Shown: positions 1 to 11,626, numbered from the stretch's first letter. The stretch: 64,000 nt of DNA from Zea mays (GCF_902167145.1 NC_050096.1:84006683-84070682), one strand, 5' to 3'. Translations and numbers: made by a program. Notes: generated by a model not told the origin, from the letters alone.

Positions 1-1711
1 AAATGGGCCTGATTTTCGCAGGAGCTTGAAGAAGGGTAGTGCCCTCTCAGCCAACCTCGAAATGAAGCGGCTAAGGGCTGCCAGTGACCCTGTAAGCTTC
101 TGGATGTCCTTAATACGAGCGGGAGGCCTCATCACCTCAATAGCCTTGATTTTCTTTGGGTTAGCTTCAATGCCCCGGTATGAAACCAGGAACCCTAGCA
201 ACTTCCTTGCGGAGACATCGAAGATGCATTTCTCCGGGTTTAGCTTTGTGTGGGATGCCCACAGCTTGCCGAAAACTAGGGTCAGGTCTTCCACTATGGT
301 CGACCCCTCCCTAGTCTTGACCATGATGTCATCGATGTAGATCTCTATCTTGTCCCGGATCAGGTCCCCGAAGGTCTTACTCATCGCCCGAACAAATGTT
401 GGCAAGGCGTTTCTCAGACCGTAGGGCATTACAACATAACAGTATAGCCCATCCACTGTCACAAAAGCGGTATGCCTCCTATCCTCCTTAGACATCCGGA
501 TCTGATGGAAACCAGAGTAGGCGTCTAAGAAGGACAAAAAGTCGCACCCCAAGGTAGAGTCCACGATCTGATCTATACGCGGCAGTGGATACGGGTCCTT
601 GGGACATGCCTTATTCAGGCTGGTGTAGTCGATGCACATCCGAAGCTTCCCGTTTGCCTTTGGCACGATGACTGGGTTGGCCAGCCACACGGGGTGATGA
701 ACCTCTTCGATGAAGCCAGCATGTAACAGCTTCCGGACCTCCTCACGAATGAAGTCATGTTGCTCCACGGACTGTCTCTGTGGCTTCTGGCTCACCGGCT
801 TGGCGTCCGGGTAGATCTTTAGATGGTGCTCAATCACCTCCCTGGGGATCCCAGGCATCTGCGACGGCTCCCAAGCGAACACGTCGGTATTTGCTTGGAG
901 GAGGGCGACGAGCGCGAGTTCCTATTTTCCCCCCAGATTCCCCGCGATGCGGGTGGTCTGGGAGGGGTCTACGCCGACCTGGATGGTCTTCGCGGGCCTG
1001 CCGTCTACCCCAGACGGCTGTACTTTCGGTGCCTTGGAGGATGCCCTGGCACTGGGGACCGAGGGGCCTCTCCCTCCGTCGTCCGGCCGAGCAATCTCGG
1101 CCGCCAGGGTGTGTAGCTTCTCGACGGCTGCTAGTGCGACGGTGCGGTCGCCCCGCATGGTGAGGATCCCAGCGGGGGACGGCATCTTGAGGACCAAGTA
1201 CCCGTAATGGGCAATGGCCATGAATCGGTATAGGGCCGGCCTCCCAATGATGGCGTTAAAAGGGAGGTTGACCTCCGCGACGTCGAACTGGACGTTTTCC
1301 ATGCGGAAGTTTTCTTCCATCCCAAATGTAACCGGGAGTGTTATGCTCCCGAGGGGATATACGGGCTACGGGCCCACCCTGGATAATGGGCGAGAGGGCC
1401 CCAGTCGCGACCCCGGGACTTGCAGCTGTCTGAATGCTGCATGGTTGATGACATTGAGGCCGACCCCTCTGTCGATCAACACGTGATGTAGCCGCATGTT
1501 GGCGACAACAGGGGCGGTAATGAGCGGCAGCACGCCGGCCCCCGCCATGTTGTCGGGGCAGTCGGATGCCCCGAAGGAGATGGTGGGGCCCCTCCACCGC
1601 TGGTGTGGAGCAGTTTTGGGGACCCCTGGGACCGCCGAAAGAACCTCCCGTCATAGGGACTTGACACTCCTGCGGGAGATGAGCTCCCAGCTTCCGCTGT
1701 ACATTACACAC
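1..1711 (-). pseudogene. pol: Element A pol: protease region and reverse transcriptase
   Basis: From about position 900 to 1 the minus strand is one open frame with classic Ty3/gypsy RT features: a CIDYTSLNKACPKD block (about 590-640), SGFHQI, MPYGLRNA and the catalytic YIDD box near 315-330. The frame runs off the left edge, so RNase H and integrase are outside the window. Upstream, the same frame carries a protease-like segment (LIDRG around 1460-1480, where DTG/DSG is usual) and NAIIGRPAL near 1250, typical of Tat elements. In-frame amber stops at 1366-1368 and 922-924 break the polyprotein. This is a recent but dead copy. Confidence 0.85.
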
Positions 1712-1769
1712 AGCTTCTTGCGACTGTCTCCATCGTCGCTGGAGTCAGAATCTCCGGTGAAAACGTCCT

Positions 1770-3332
1770 TTAGGTCCCCCTTGGGCGACTGGTAGCCAGG
1801 GTCTCGTCCCTCCACAGTCGGGGCCTCTTCGTCAGCTTCCTTCTAGCCTGGCCGGCGGTGGGGCGGCGAGACGTCCCTGGAGGACTGCTCGCGCCGCTCG
1901 CTGACGCTTGCGAGTTTGATAATCTCACGGCAGTCGGCGACACGGTGGCGGCTGTTGGGGTGCACTGGGCATGTGCCACCATTGCTTCCCTAGGGCCGTG
2001 GGCGCTTGCTGCGCTCACCTTGGCCCCCGGCAGCGGCAGCAACGACTGAAACAGCGAACTGCGGCTTCCCATGGCCGCGGTTCTTGTTTCTCTTTTTCTT
2101 CTTGCCTCCGCCCTGGGTGACGACATCTGAGCCGCCCACCTGGGTAACCTCGGCCTGTGGTACCAAGTGCCAAGCATGGCCCTCGGCGGCTCTGGCGCAT
2201 TTGTCAGTTAGAGCAAAGAGTGTGGTGACGTTATCCACATCATGCGTGGCCAACTTCTCCAGCATCTTTTCATCACGTACCTCCTGGCAGAAAGCAGTGA
2301 TGATGGAAGCATCCGAGATACGGGGGATTGTCCCACATACCTTGGTGAAGCGGGAAATGAACACCCGGAGGGTCTCCCCAGGTTCCTGCCTTACTGCATG
2401 GAGGTGCGCCTCCACACCGTGCCGCTGGTAAGCGCTAGCGAAGTATGCCACGAACCGTGCGCAGAGCTCTTCCCAGGAGCAGATGGATCCTGGGGATTGG
2501 TTCATGAGCCAAGTCCGGGCTGGCCCAGACAAGGCTACATGTAGGTTGCCATTACGGCGGTGCCTCCACCTACTGCCGTAATGGCGGTGACATAAACCTG
2601 CAGGAATTCTGACGGGTTTGTCGTACCGTCGTATTTTTCTAGCAGATGTGGCCGAAACTTGGGTGGCCACGTTGTCGCGCGGAGGTGGTCCGCTAGGGCG
2701 GCGCATCCCACTCCAGCCAACGGGATGCTGGTCTGGAATCGAGCATCCCCTGGGGCCCGCGGCGCGACCGCAGCGAAATCTTGCCCGAAGTTGCCGCAGC
2801 GCTCACGCGCCTTCTCTAAAGAGATGCGGGCATCTTTGCCCACACGCCTGCGATTGAGTTCATCCCGCAGGTCTTCTGGTCCCTCTGGAAGAACTTGCGC
2901 GTCTCCTTCTGCGCGTCTGCGGTTGAGCTCCATTCGCAGATCTTCGGTCGAGGCAGCCCTTACCGAGGGCGAGCGCTCCGAGGCTGATGCCTCGTACTGG
3001 CGCCGGGACGATCGAGGTTTGGGTCTGACCGAGCCAGTGTGCGCCATGCTAAGGAGGCGATTCACGTCATCGTGCCACTGCCTCATAGCCCCTGGCGAGG
3101 CCGTGGGGCTTGGTGGGTGGCGCAACAACTCTCTGGCCGCAGATAGCGCTCCGGCGAGAGCAACCCTTGATGGAGTCCGGGACGCCTGCGCTCGCGTGTG
3201 CTGCCGCATGGGGCGCACGGCTACGACACCAAGCACCAGGTGGCCAGAGCTCTGTGGCGTAGAAGATGCGGCCTCCTCCTCCATGGGGAAGTCTTCAGAA
3301 GTCTCGTCACGATGCTCGGCGATATGGACCAT
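1770..3332 (-). pseudogene. gag: Element A gag, frameshifted
   Basis: The likely start is the ATG at 3332 (MVHIAEHRDE). The N-terminal half, to about 2545, has charged arginine-rich repeats (MELNRRR/DELNRRR near 2860-2940) and a capsid-like LEKYDGTTNPSEF motif. The frame then shifts near 2540-2580 and the retrotransposon-gag core continues (PARTWLMNQ, then a FVAYFAS/GETLRVFISRF block, 2250-2530). Near 1930-1980 a third frame holds a C-x2-H-x4-H-x4-C knuckle, the form common in Tat-lineage Gag. It needs at least two frame changes, so it is a pseudogene. Confidence 0.75.
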
Positions 3333-3372
3333 AGTGTCGAACAGGAAAACAAGCAAAAACCTAATGCCTAGC

Positions 3373-3392
3373 CCCCTACTTGGCGCGCCAAA
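3373..3392 (-). other. Element A primer-binding site
   Basis: Directly inside the LTR end at 3393 the minus strand reads TTTGGCGCGCCAAGTAGGGG, a TGGCGC-type primer-binding site as in many plant Ty3/gypsy elements. Which tRNA it matches was not determined. Confidence 0.6.
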
Positions 3393-3548
3393 TGTCGGAG
3401 AGGAAATCTCCGGCCGGGTGGCGGAGTGCACCCGCCCTAAATCCTAAAGATGAGGAGGGGCCTAAGCGTTTTGCTTGTTAGTTGGAAAATGGGAAGAAAC
3501 ACAAGAACACATAAGGATTTAGAGTGGTTTGGGCCGTCGGAGCGTAAC
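3393..3548 (-). repeat. Element A 5' LTR, inner part
   Basis: Starts TGTCGGAGAGG at 3393, directly next to the PBS. It is broken after 155 bp by element B. The last five bases, GTAAC (3544-3548), are the left TSD copy of B. The LTR resumes at 12984. Confidence 0.85.
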
Positions 3549-4112
3549 TGATAGTCGCCTAGAGGGGGGGTGAATAGGGCGGAACTGAAATTTACAAATA
3601 TAAACACAACTACAAGCCGGGTTAGCGTTAGAAATATAAACGAGTCCGAGTGAGAGGGCGCAAAACAAATCCAAAGCGAATAAGCAAGTGAGGCACGGAG
3701 ATTTGTTTTACCGAGGTTCGGTTCTAGCAAACCTACTCCCCGTTGAGGAGGCCACAAAGGCCGGGTCTCTTTCAACCCTTCCCTCTCTCAAACGGTCCCT
3801 CGGACCGAGTGAGCTTCTCTTCTCAAATCAAAACCGGGAACAAAACTTCCCCGCAAGGGCCACCACACAATTGGTGCCTCTTGCCTTGATTACAATGGAG
3901 TTGTGATATCAAGAACAAGTGAGAAAGAAAAGAAGCAATCCAAGCGCAAGAGCTCAAATGAACACGGCAAATCACTCTCACTAGTCACTAGGGCTTTGTG
4001 TGGAATTGGAGAGGATTTGATCTCTTTAGTGTGTCTAGAATTGAATGCTAGAGCTCTTGTAGTAGTTGAGAAGTGGAAAACTTGGATGCAATGAATGGTG
4101 GGGTGGTTGGGG

Positions 4113-4120
4113 TATTTATA
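4113..4120 (-). promoter_or_regulatory. TATA box in element B 3' LTR
   Basis: Minus strand reads GGGGCTATAAATACCCC; TATAAATA lies just downstream (sense) of the palindrome array, as expected at the U3/R boundary. In this 3' copy it would drive outward transcription into element A. Confidence 0.6.
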
Positions 4121-4169
4121 GCCCCAACCACCAAATGTGGCCGTTGGGAAACCTGTCTGTTCGATGGCG

Positions 4170-4658
4170 CACCGGACAGTCCGGTGCACACCGGACAGTC
4201 CGGTGACCCCTGCCACGTCATCACTGCCGTTGGATTCGACCGTTGAAGCTTCTGACCTGTGGGCCCGCCTGGGTGTCCGGTGCACACCGGACAGGTACTG
4301 TTTGATGTCCGGTGCACCGGTATGGGCGTGCCTGCCGTCTGCGCGCGCTGCGCGCGCATTAAATGCACCGCAGGGAGCCGTTGGCGCCGCAGGGAGCCGT
4401 TGCTCCGCTGGCACACCGGACAGTCCGGTGCACACCGGACAGTCCGGTGAATTTTAGCGGAGCGGCTGCCGCGCGAACCCGAGGCTGGCGAGTTCTGGAG
4501 ACCGCGCTTCCTTGGAGCACCGGACATGTCCGGTGCACACCGGACAGTCCGGTGAATTATACCGCGCCGGCTTCCAAGAATTCCCGAGGACGAAGAGTTT
4601 GAGTTGGTGTCCTCTGGGCGCACCGGACACTGTCCGGTGCACACCGGACAGTCCGGTG
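4170..4658. repeat. CACCGGACAGTCCGGTG palindrome array, 3' LTR of B
   Basis: Near-perfect palindromes of the form CACCGGACAGTCCGGTG occur mostly in pairs, for example 4170-4186 and 4189-4205, then near 4273-4320, 4422-4450, 4518-4555 and 4621-4658. They lie upstream of the TATA box in the sense direction. Such CACCGGAC motifs are a known feature of maize Sirevirus LTRs. Confidence 0.9.
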
Positions 4659-4857
4659 CCTCCAGCCAGAGGTGCCCTCGGATGCCTCATTGCTCCTTTG
4701 TTGAATCCAACACTTGGTCTTTTTATTGACTGAATGTGAACATTTAACACCTGTATAATCTATACACTTGGGCAAACTAGTTAGTCCAAATATTTGTGTT
4801 GGGCAATTCAACCACCAAAATTATATAGGAACTAGGTGTAAGCCTAATTCCCTTTCA

Positions 4858-4871
4858 ATCTCCCCCTTTTT
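4858..4871 (-). other. Element B polypurine tract
   Basis: The minus strand reads AAAAAGGGGGAGAT directly before the 3' LTR start TGAAAGGG, the expected plus-strand primer position. The stretch from 4872 to 5682 is non-coding and holds further similar tracts near 5144-5154, 5254-5266 and 5358-5374. Confidence 0.8.
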
Positions 4872-5682
4872 GGTGATTGATGCCAACACAAACCAAAGCA
4901 AATATAGAAGTGCATAATTGAACTAGTTTGCATGATGTAAGTGTAAAGGTTGCTTGGAATTGAGCCAATATAACTACTTACAAGATATGCATGGAATGTT
5001 TCTTTCTTATAACATTTTGGACCACGTTTGCACCACGAGTTTTGTTTTTGCAAAAATCTTTTGTAAATCCTTTTCAAAGTTCTTTTGCAAATAGTCAAAG
5101 GTAAATGAATAAGATTTGCAAAGCATTCTCAAGATTTGAAATTTTCTCCCCCTGTTTCAAATGCTTCTCCTTTGACTAAACAAAACTCGCCCTAAAGAAG
5201 ATCCACCTCTTAGTGTTCAAGAGGGTTTTGATAAATAAGTTTGAAGTACTACTTTCTCCCCCTTTTGAACACAATAGGATACCAAATGATAAAATTCTTT
5301 GAAAACACGAAGTTTTGGAAATTTGTGGTGGTGCGGTCCTTTTGCTTTGGGCTCATACTCTCTCCCCCTTTTTGGCATAAATCGCCAAAAACGGAATTAT
5401 TAGAGCCCTCGAAGTGCTTTCTTCACCTTTGGTCATAAATTAATGAGTTAAGAGTATACCAAAGACGAAGTCCTTAATGCTCATTTCTCCCCAAGGGATA
5501 GAGAGTTGCTTGGAGTGATGGCGAAGTATGAGTTACGGAGTGGAAGCCTTTGTCTTCGCCGAAAACTCCAATTCCCTTTCAATATACCTATGACTTGGTT
5601 TGAAATAGACTTGAAAACACATTAGTCATAGCATATAAAAGAGACATGATCAAAGATATATAAAAGAGCAATGTGTGCAATT

Positions 5683-8600
5683 TTAACAAAAGAAGTTCCT
5701 AGAATCAAGAATATTGAGCTCATGCCTAAGTTTGTTAAAAGATTGTTCATCAAGAGGCTTGGTAAAGATATCAGCTAATTGGTCTTTAGTATTAATGTAT
5801 GAAATCTCGATATCTCCCTTTTGTTGGTGATCCCTCAAAAAGTGATACCGAATGGCTATGTGCTTAGTGCGGCTATGCTCAACGGGATTGTCGGCCATTT
5901 TGATTGCACTCTCATTATCACATAGCAAAGGGACTTTGGTTAATTTGTAACCGTAGTCCCGCAGGGTTTGCCTCATCCAAAGCAATTGCGCGCAACAATG
6001 GCCTGCGGCAATGTACTCGGCTTCGGCGGTGGAAAGAGCGACCGAATTTTGTTTCTTTGAAGCCCAAGACACCAAGGATCTTCCCAAGAACTGGCAAGTC
6101 CCCGATGTGCTCTTCCTATTGATTTTGCACCCCGCCCAATCGGCATCCGAATATCCAATTAAATCAAATGTGGATCCCCTAGGATACCAAAGCCCAAACT
6201 TAGGAGTATAAGCCAAATATCTCAAGATTCGTTTCACGGCCGTAAGGTGAGCTTCCTTAGGGTCGGCTTGGAATCTTGCACACATGCATACGGAAAGCAT
6301 AATATCCGGTCGAGATGCACATAAGTAGAGTAGAGAACCTATCATCGACCGGTATACCTTTTGATCCACGGACTTACCTCCCGTGTCGAGGTCGAGATGC
6401 CCATTTGTTCCCATGGGTGTCTTGATGGGTTTGGCATCCTTCATCCCAAACTTGGTTAGAATGTCTTGAGTGTACTTTGTTTGGCTAATGAAGGTGCCCT
6501 CTTGGAGTTGTTTGACTTGGAATCCTAGAAAATACTTCAACTCCCCCATCATAGACATCTCGAATTTCTGTGTCATGATCCTACTAAACTCTTCACATGT
6601 AGACTCGTTAGTAGACCCAAATATAATATCATCAACATAAATTTGGCATACAAACAAATCATTCTCAAGTGTTTTAGTAAAGAGTGTAGGATCGGCTTTG
6701 CCGACTTTGAAGCCATTAGCAATAAGGAAATCTCTAAGGCATTCATACCATGCTCTTGGGGCTTGCTTGAGCCCATAAAGCGCCTTAGAGAGCCTATAGA
6801 CATGGTTAGGGTACTCACTGTCTTCAAAGCCGGGAGGTTGCTCAACATAGACCTCTTCCTTGATTGGTCCGTTGAGGAAGGCACTTTTCACGTCCATTTG
6901 ATAAAGCTTAAAGCCATGGTAAGTAGCATAGGCCAATAATATGCGAATTGACTCAAGCCTAGCTACGGGTGCATAGGTTTCACCGAAATCCAAACCTTCG
7001 ACTTGTGAATACCCTTTGGCCACGAGTCGAGCTTTGTTCCTTGTCACCACACCATGCTCATCTTGCTTGTTGCGAAAAACCCATTTGGTTCCTACAACAT
7101 TTTGGTTAGGACGTGAAACTAAATGCCATACCTCGTTTCTAGTGAAGTTGTTGAGCTCCTCTTGCATTGCCACCACCCAATCCGAATCTTGGAGAGCTTC
7201 CTCTACCCTGTGTGGCTCAATAGAGGAAACAAAAGAGTAATGCTCACAAAAATGTGCAACACGAGATCTAGTAGTTACCCCCTTATGAATGTCGCCGAGG
7301 ATGGTGTCGACGGGGTGATCTCGTTGGATTGCTTGGTGGACTCTTGGGTGTGGCGGTCTTTGTTCTTCATCCTTGTCTTGATCATTTGCATCTCCCCCTT
7401 GATCATTGCCTTCATCTTGAGGTGGCTCATTTGATTGATCTTCTTCTTCATCAACTTGAGCTTCATCCTCATTTTGTGTTGGTGGAGATGCTTGTAAGGA
7501 GGAGGATGGTTGATCTTGTTCATTTGTAGGCTTTTTGGATTCCTTAGGACACACATCCCCAATGGACATGTTCCTTAGAGCGATGCATGGAGCCTGTTCT
7601 TCACCTATTTCATCAAGATCAACTTGCTCTACTTGAGAGCCGTTAGTTTCATCAAACACAACGTCACATGAGACTTCAACTAGTCCAGTGGACTTGTTAA
7701 AGACCCTATATGCCCTTGTGTTTGAGTCATAACCAAGAAAAAAACCTTCTACAGTTTTAGGAGCAAATTTAGATTTTCTACCTCTTTTGACAAGAATAAA
7801 GCATTTGCTACCAAAAACTCTAAAATATGAAATGTTGGGCTTTTTACCGGTTAGGAGTTCATACGATGTCTTCTTGAGGATTCGGTGAAGATATAACCGG
7901 TTGATGGCGTAGCAAGCGGTGTTGACCGCCTCGGCCCAAAACCGATCCGAAGTCTTGTACTCATCAAGCATGGTCCTTGCCATGTCCAATAGAGTTCTAT
8001 TCTTCCTCTCCACTACACCATTTTGTTGTGGCGTGTAGGGAGAAGAGAACTCATGCTTGATGCCCTCCTCCTCAAGGAAGCCTTCAATTTGAGAATTCTT
8101 GAACTCCGTCCCGTTATCGCTTCTAATTTTCTTGATCCTTAAGCCGAACTCATTTTGAGCCCGTCTCAAGAATCCCTTTAAGGTCTCTTGGGTTTGAGAT
8201 TTTTCCTGCAAAAAGAATACCCAAGTGAAGCGAGAATAATCATCCACAATAACTAGACAGTACTTACTCCCACCGATGCTTATGTAAGCGATCGGGCCGA
8301 ATAGATCCATGTGTAGGAGCTCCAGTGGCCTGTCGGTCGTCATGATGTTCTTGTGTGGATGATGGACTCCAACTTGCTTCCCTGCCTGGCATGCGCTACA
8401 AATCTTGTCTTTCTCAAAATGAACATTTGTTAATCCTAAAATGTGCTCTCCCTTTAGAAGCTTATGAAGGTTCTTCATCCCAACATGGGCTAGTCGGCGG
8501 TGCCAGAGCCAACCCATGTTAGTCTTAGCAATTAAGCATGTGTCAAGTTCAGCTCTATCAAAATCTACTAAGTATAGCTGACCCTCTAACACACCCTTAA

Positions 8601-8922
8601 ATGCTATTGAATCATCACTTCTTCTAAAGATAGTGACACCTATATCAGTAAAAAGACAGTTGTAGCCCATTTGACATAATTGGGAAACAGAAAGCAAGTT
8701 GTAATCTAAAGAATCAACAAGAAAAACATTGGAAATAGAATGGTCAGGAGATATAGCAATTTTACCAAGTCTTTTGACCAAACCTTGATTTCCATCCCCG
8801 AATGTGATAGCTCGTTGGGGATCTTGGTTTTTCTCATATGAGGAGAACATCCTTTTCTCCCCGGTCATGTGGTTTGTGCACCCGCTGTCGAGTATCCAAC
8901 TTGAGCCCCCGGATGCATAAAC
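5683..8922 (-). CDS. pol: Element B Pol polyprotein (protease, integrase, RT, RNase H)
   Basis: An uninterrupted frame of 1079 codons. It opens at 8922 right after an in-frame TAG (8923-8925); the first ATG is at 8868, which would cut off the protease site. Order is Ty1/copia: protease WILDSG at about residues 9-14; GAG-pre-integrase with an HHCC zinc site; integrase with the catalytic triad in HMDLFGP, SDNGTEF and VVERKN (Asp188, Asp251, Glu287 counted from the ATG); RT with YVDD at 744-747; RNase H with SDADWAG. It is read in a different frame from gag, and gag ends 13 bases upstream at 8936. Translation therefore needs something other than simple readthrough. No env-like ORF follows. Confidence 0.93.
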   Translation of the reverse strand, partial: VYASGGSSWILDSGCTNHMTGEKRMFSSYEKNQDPQRAITFGDGNQGLVKRLGKIAISPDHSISNVFLVDSLDYNLLSVSQLCQMGYNCLFTDIGVTIFRRSDDSIAFKGVLEGQLYLVDFDRAELDTCLIAKTNMGWLWHRRLAHVGMKNLHKLLKGEHILGLTNVHFEKDKICSACQAGKQVGVHHPHKNIMTTDRPLELLHMDLFGPIAYISIGGSKYCLVIVDDYSRFTWVFFLQEKSQTQETLKGFLRRAQNEFGLRIKKIRSDNGTEFKNSQIEGFLEEEGIKHEFSSPYTPQQNGVVERKNRTLLDMARTMLDEYKTSDRFWAEAVNTACYAINRLYLHRILKKTSYELLTGKKPNISYFRVFGSKCFILVKRGRKSKFAPKTVEGFFLGYDSNTRAYRVFNKSTGLVEVSCDVVFDETNGSQVEQVDLDEIGEEQAPCIALRNMSIGDVCPKESKKPTNEQDQPSSSLQASPPTQNEDEAQVDEEEDQSNEPPQDEGNDQGGDANDQDKDEEQRPPHPRVHQAIQRDHPVDTILGDIHKGVTTRSRVAHFCEHYSFVSSIEPHRVEEALQDSDWVVAMQEELNNFTRNEVWHLVSRPNQNVVGTKWVFRNKQDEHGVVTRNKARLVAKGYSQVEGLDFGETYAPVARLESIRILLAYATYHGFKLYQMDVKSAFLNGPIKEEVYVEQPPGFEDSEYPNHVYRLSKALYGLKQAPRAWYECLRDFLIANGFKVGKADPTLFTKTLENDLFVCQIYVDDIIFGSTNESTCEEFSRIMTQKFEMSMMGELKYFLGFQVKQLQEGTFISQTKYTQDILTKFGMKDAKPIKTPMGTNGHLDLDTGGKSVDQKVYRSMIGSLLYLCASRPDIMLSVCMCARFQADPKEAHLTAVKRILRYLAYTPKFGLWYPRGSTFDLIGYSDADWAGCKINRKSTSGTCQFLGRSLVSWASKKQNSVALSTAEAEYIAAGHCCAQLLWMRQTLRDYGYKLTKVPLLCDNESAIKMADNPVEHSRTKHIAIRYHFLRDHQQKGDIEISYINTKDQLADIFTKPLDEQSFNKLRHELNILDSRNFFC

Positions 8923-8935
8923 CTACAAAACAATT

Positions 8936-11626
8936 TTAGTTCTTGACTTTAGGTACCCAAACGGTTTTGGGTCCTTTGGCATTAGACACAAGAACTTTGG
9001 GTACCCAAACACAAGTCTTGGAACCCTTGTGTTTGCCCCCAACAAACTTGGCAACCACTTTGCCGGATTTGTTAGTAAGCACATAAGAAGCATCAAAAGT
9101 TTTAAATGAAATGGCATGATCATTTGATGCATTAGGAGTTTTCTTTCTAGGCAACTTGGCACGGGTTGGTTGCCTAGAGCTAGATGTCTCACCCTTATAC
9201 ATAAAAGCATGATTAGGGCCAGAGTGAGACTTCCTAGAATGAATTCTCCTAATTTTGCTCTCAGGATAGCCGGCAGGGTACAAAATGTAGCCCTCGTTAT
9301 CCTGAGGCATAGGAGCCTTGCCCTTAACAAAGTTAGACAAGTTCTTAGGAGGGGCATTAATTTTGACATTGTCTCCCCTTTGGAAGCCAATGCCATCCTT
9401 AATGCCAGGGCGTCTCCCATTGTAAAGCATGCTACGAGCAAATTTAAATTTCTCATTTTCTAAGTTGTGCTCGGCAATTTTAGCATCTAGTTTTGCTATA
9501 TGATCATTTTGTTGTTTAATTAAAGCCATATGATCATGAATAGCATGAATATCAACATCTCTACATCTAGTACAAATAGATACATGCTCAACAATAGATG
9601 TAGAGGGTTTGCAAGAATTAAGCTCAACAATCTTAGCATGAAGAATATCATTTTTATCGCTAAGATCGGAAATTGTAACTTTGCAAATATCAAAATCTTT
9701 AGCCTTAGCAATTAAATCTTCATTCTCTAATCTAAGGCTAGCAAGAGATACATTCAATTCATCAATCTTAGTAAGCAAGTCAACATTATCATCTCTAAGA
9801 TTGGGAATTGAAATATTACATACATGTGAATCAACCTTAGCATTTAAAATAGCATTTTCATTTCTAAGGTTGTCAATCATCTCACGACAAGTGCTTAGCT
9901 CACTAGATAGTTTTTGACATTTTTCTACTTCTAGAGCATAAGCATTTTTAACCTTAACATGTTTCTTGTTTTCTTTAATTAGACAATCCTCTTGGGCATC
10001 CAAAAGGTCATCCTTTTCATGAATAGCACTAACTAATTCATTTAATTTTTCTTTTTGAGCTATGTTAAGGTTGGCAAAAAGGGAACGCAAATTATCCTCC
10101 TCATCACTAGCATTATCATCACTAGAAGATTCATATTTAGTGGAGGAGTTGGATTTAACCTTCTTCTTTTTGCCGTCCTTTGCCATGAGGCACTTGTGGC
10201 CGACGTTGGGGAAGAGGAGTCCCTTGGTGACGGCGATGTTGGCGGCGTCCTCGTCGGAGGAGGAGTCGCTTGAGCTTTCGTCGGAATCCCATTCTCGACA
10301 AACATGGGCATCGCCGCCCTTCTTCTTGTAGTATCTTTTCTTCTCCTTTCTTCTCCCCTTCTTGTCGTCGCCTCGGTCACTGTCACTAGATATAGGACAT
10401 TTAGCAATAAAATGACCGGGCTTACCACACTTGTAGCAAACCTTCTTGGAGCGGGACTTGTAGTCCTTCCCCCTCCTTTGCTTGAGGATTTGGCGGAAGC
10501 TCTTGATGACGAGCGCCATTTCCTCATTGTCGAGCTTGGAGGCGTCTATTGGTTGTCTACTTGGTGTAGACTCCTCCTTCTTCTCCTCTGTTGCCTTGAA
10601 TGCAACGGGTTGGGCTTCGGATGGGTCGCCAAGCTCGTTGATTTTCCTCGAGCCTTCTATCATGCACTCAAAAATTACAAAATGCCCGATAACTTCCTCG
10701 GGGGTCATTTTAGTATATCTAGGATTACCACGAATCAATTGAACTTGAGTGGGATTAAGAAAAATGAGAGATCTTAAAATAACATTTACCACTTCGTGGT
10801 CATCCCACTTCTTGCTCCCGAGGTTGCGCACTTGGTTCACCAAAGTCTTGAGCCGGTTGTACATGTGTTGTGGCTCCTCCCCTTTGCGAAGCCGGAACCG
10901 ACCGAGCTCCCCCTCGATCGTTTCCCGCTTGGTGATCTTGGTGAGCTCATCTCCTTCGTGCGCGGTTTTGAGCACATCCCAAATCTCCTTAGCGCTCTTC
11001 AACCCTTGTACTTTGTTATACTCCTCTCTACTTAGAGAGGCGAGGAGTATTGTCGTTGCTTGTGAGTTGAAGTGCTCGATTTGGGCCACCTCATCCTCAT
11101 CATAGTTCTCATCCCCTACCGACGGTACCTGTGCACCAAACTCAACAACATCCCATATACTTTTGTGGAGCGAGATTAGATGAAATCGCATTAAATCGCT
11201 CCACCTAGCGTAATCTTCACCATCAAAAGTTGGTGGTTTGCCTAATGGGACGGAAAGTAAAGGAGTATGTTTGGAAATGCGAGGGTAGCGTAGGGGAATC
11301 TTACTATACTTCTTGCGCTCTTGGCGCTTAGAAGTGACGGAGGGCGCGTCGGAGTCGGAGGTTGATGTTGATGAAGTGTCGGTCTCGTAGTAGACCACCT
11401 TCCTCATTCTTTTGTGCTTGTCCCCTCTCCGATGCGGCTTGTGAGAAGAAGATTTTTCCTTCTTCTCTTTGTGGTGAGAAGAGGAAGACTTTTTCTCCTT
11501 CCGTTTGGAGGAGTCCTTCTTCTTCTCCTTTCTCTTGGTGTGGGACTCTTCTGATGAAGTGCTCCCTTGGCTTGTAGTGGGCTTTTCGCCGGTCTCCATC
11601 TCCTTCTTGGCGTGATCTCCCGACAT
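8936..11626 (-). CDS. gag: Element B Gag, Sirevirus type with coiled-coil C-terminus
   Basis: About 896 residues starting at the ATG at 11626 (MSGDHAKKEM), 35 bases inside the PBS. The N-terminal 80 residues are rich in Lys and Ser. Residues about 95-330 form the copia gag core (FDGEDYARW...; KRETIEGEL). A CCHC knuckle CYKCGKPGHFIAKC sits near residue 397. Acidic and serine-rich stretches follow, then a long heptad-rich coiled coil (about 520-760) of the kind found in Sirevirus Gag, which is larger than most copia Gag proteins. No internal stop. It ends with TAA at 8936-8938. Confidence 0.92.
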   Translation of the reverse strand: MSGDHAKKEMETGEKPTTSQGSTSSEESHTKRKEKKKDSSKRKEKKSSSSHHKEKKEKSSSHKPHRRGDKHKRMRKVVYYETDTSSTSTSDSDAPSVTSKRQERKKYSKIPLRYPRISKHTPLLSVPLGKPPTFDGEDYARWSDLMRFHLISLHKSIWDVVEFGAQVPSVGDENYDEDEVAQIEHFNSQATTILLASLSREEYNKVQGLKSAKEIWDVLKTAHEGDELTKITKRETIEGELGRFRLRKGEEPQHMYNRLKTLVNQVRNLGSKKWDDHEVVNVILRSLIFLNPTQVQLIRGNPRYTKMTPEEVIGHFVIFECMIEGSRKINELGDPSEAQPVAFKATEEKKEESTPSRQPIDASKLDNEEMALVIKSFRQILKQRRGKDYKSRSKKVCYKCGKPGHFIAKCPISSDSDRGDDKKGRRKEKKRYYKKKGGDAHVCREWDSDESSSDSSSDEDAANIAVTKGLLFPNVGHKCLMAKDGKKKKVKSNSSTKYESSSDDNASDEEDNLRSLFANLNIAQKEKLNELVSAIHEKDDLLDAQEDCLIKENKKHVKVKNAYALEVEKCQKLSSELSTCREMIDNLRNENAILNAKVDSHVCNISIPNLRDDNVDLLTKIDELNVSLASLRLENEDLIAKAKDFDICKVTISDLSDKNDILHAKIVELNSCKPSTSIVEHVSICTRCRDVDIHAIHDHMALIKQQNDHIAKLDAKIAEHNLENEKFKFARSMLYNGRRPGIKDGIGFQRGDNVKINAPPKNLSNFVKGKAPMPQDNEGYILYPAGYPESKIRRIHSRKSHSGPNHAFMYKGETSSSRQPTRAKLPRKKTPNASNDHAISFKTFDASYVLTNKSGKVVAKFVGGKHKGSKTCVWVPKVLVSNAKGPKTVWVPKVKN

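Larger units (their letters stand above)
3549..4857 (-). repeat. Element B 3' LTR
   Basis: 1309 bp, bounded by TGATAGTCGCC on the plus strand left end and ...CCCTTTCA at 4857. Holds U3 palindromes (4170-4658) and a TATA box at 4113-4120 on the minus strand. All apparent ORFs inside it are chance frames through the palindromes. Confidence 0.95.

Noticed and set aside
780..1795. Plus-strand ORFs of 60-130 codons over element A
   Set aside because: Antisense shadows of the GC-rich gag-pol frame; no domain.
4170..4658. Regular short palindromic repeats suggestive of a CRISPR array
   Set aside because: Repeats are irregularly spaced, no uniform unique spacers, no cas genes, located in a plant LTR promoter.
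4137..4811. Overlapping ORFs on both strands in the element B LTR with repeated HRTVRCTPDSPV-like peptides
   Set aside because: They are translations of the CACCGGAC palindromes, so every frame on both strands yields repeats. No start context or conservation argument.
4844..5438. Possible env-like ORF downstream of element B pol
   Set aside because: Only short frames without signal peptide or transmembrane pattern; region is filled with polypurine-like tracts.
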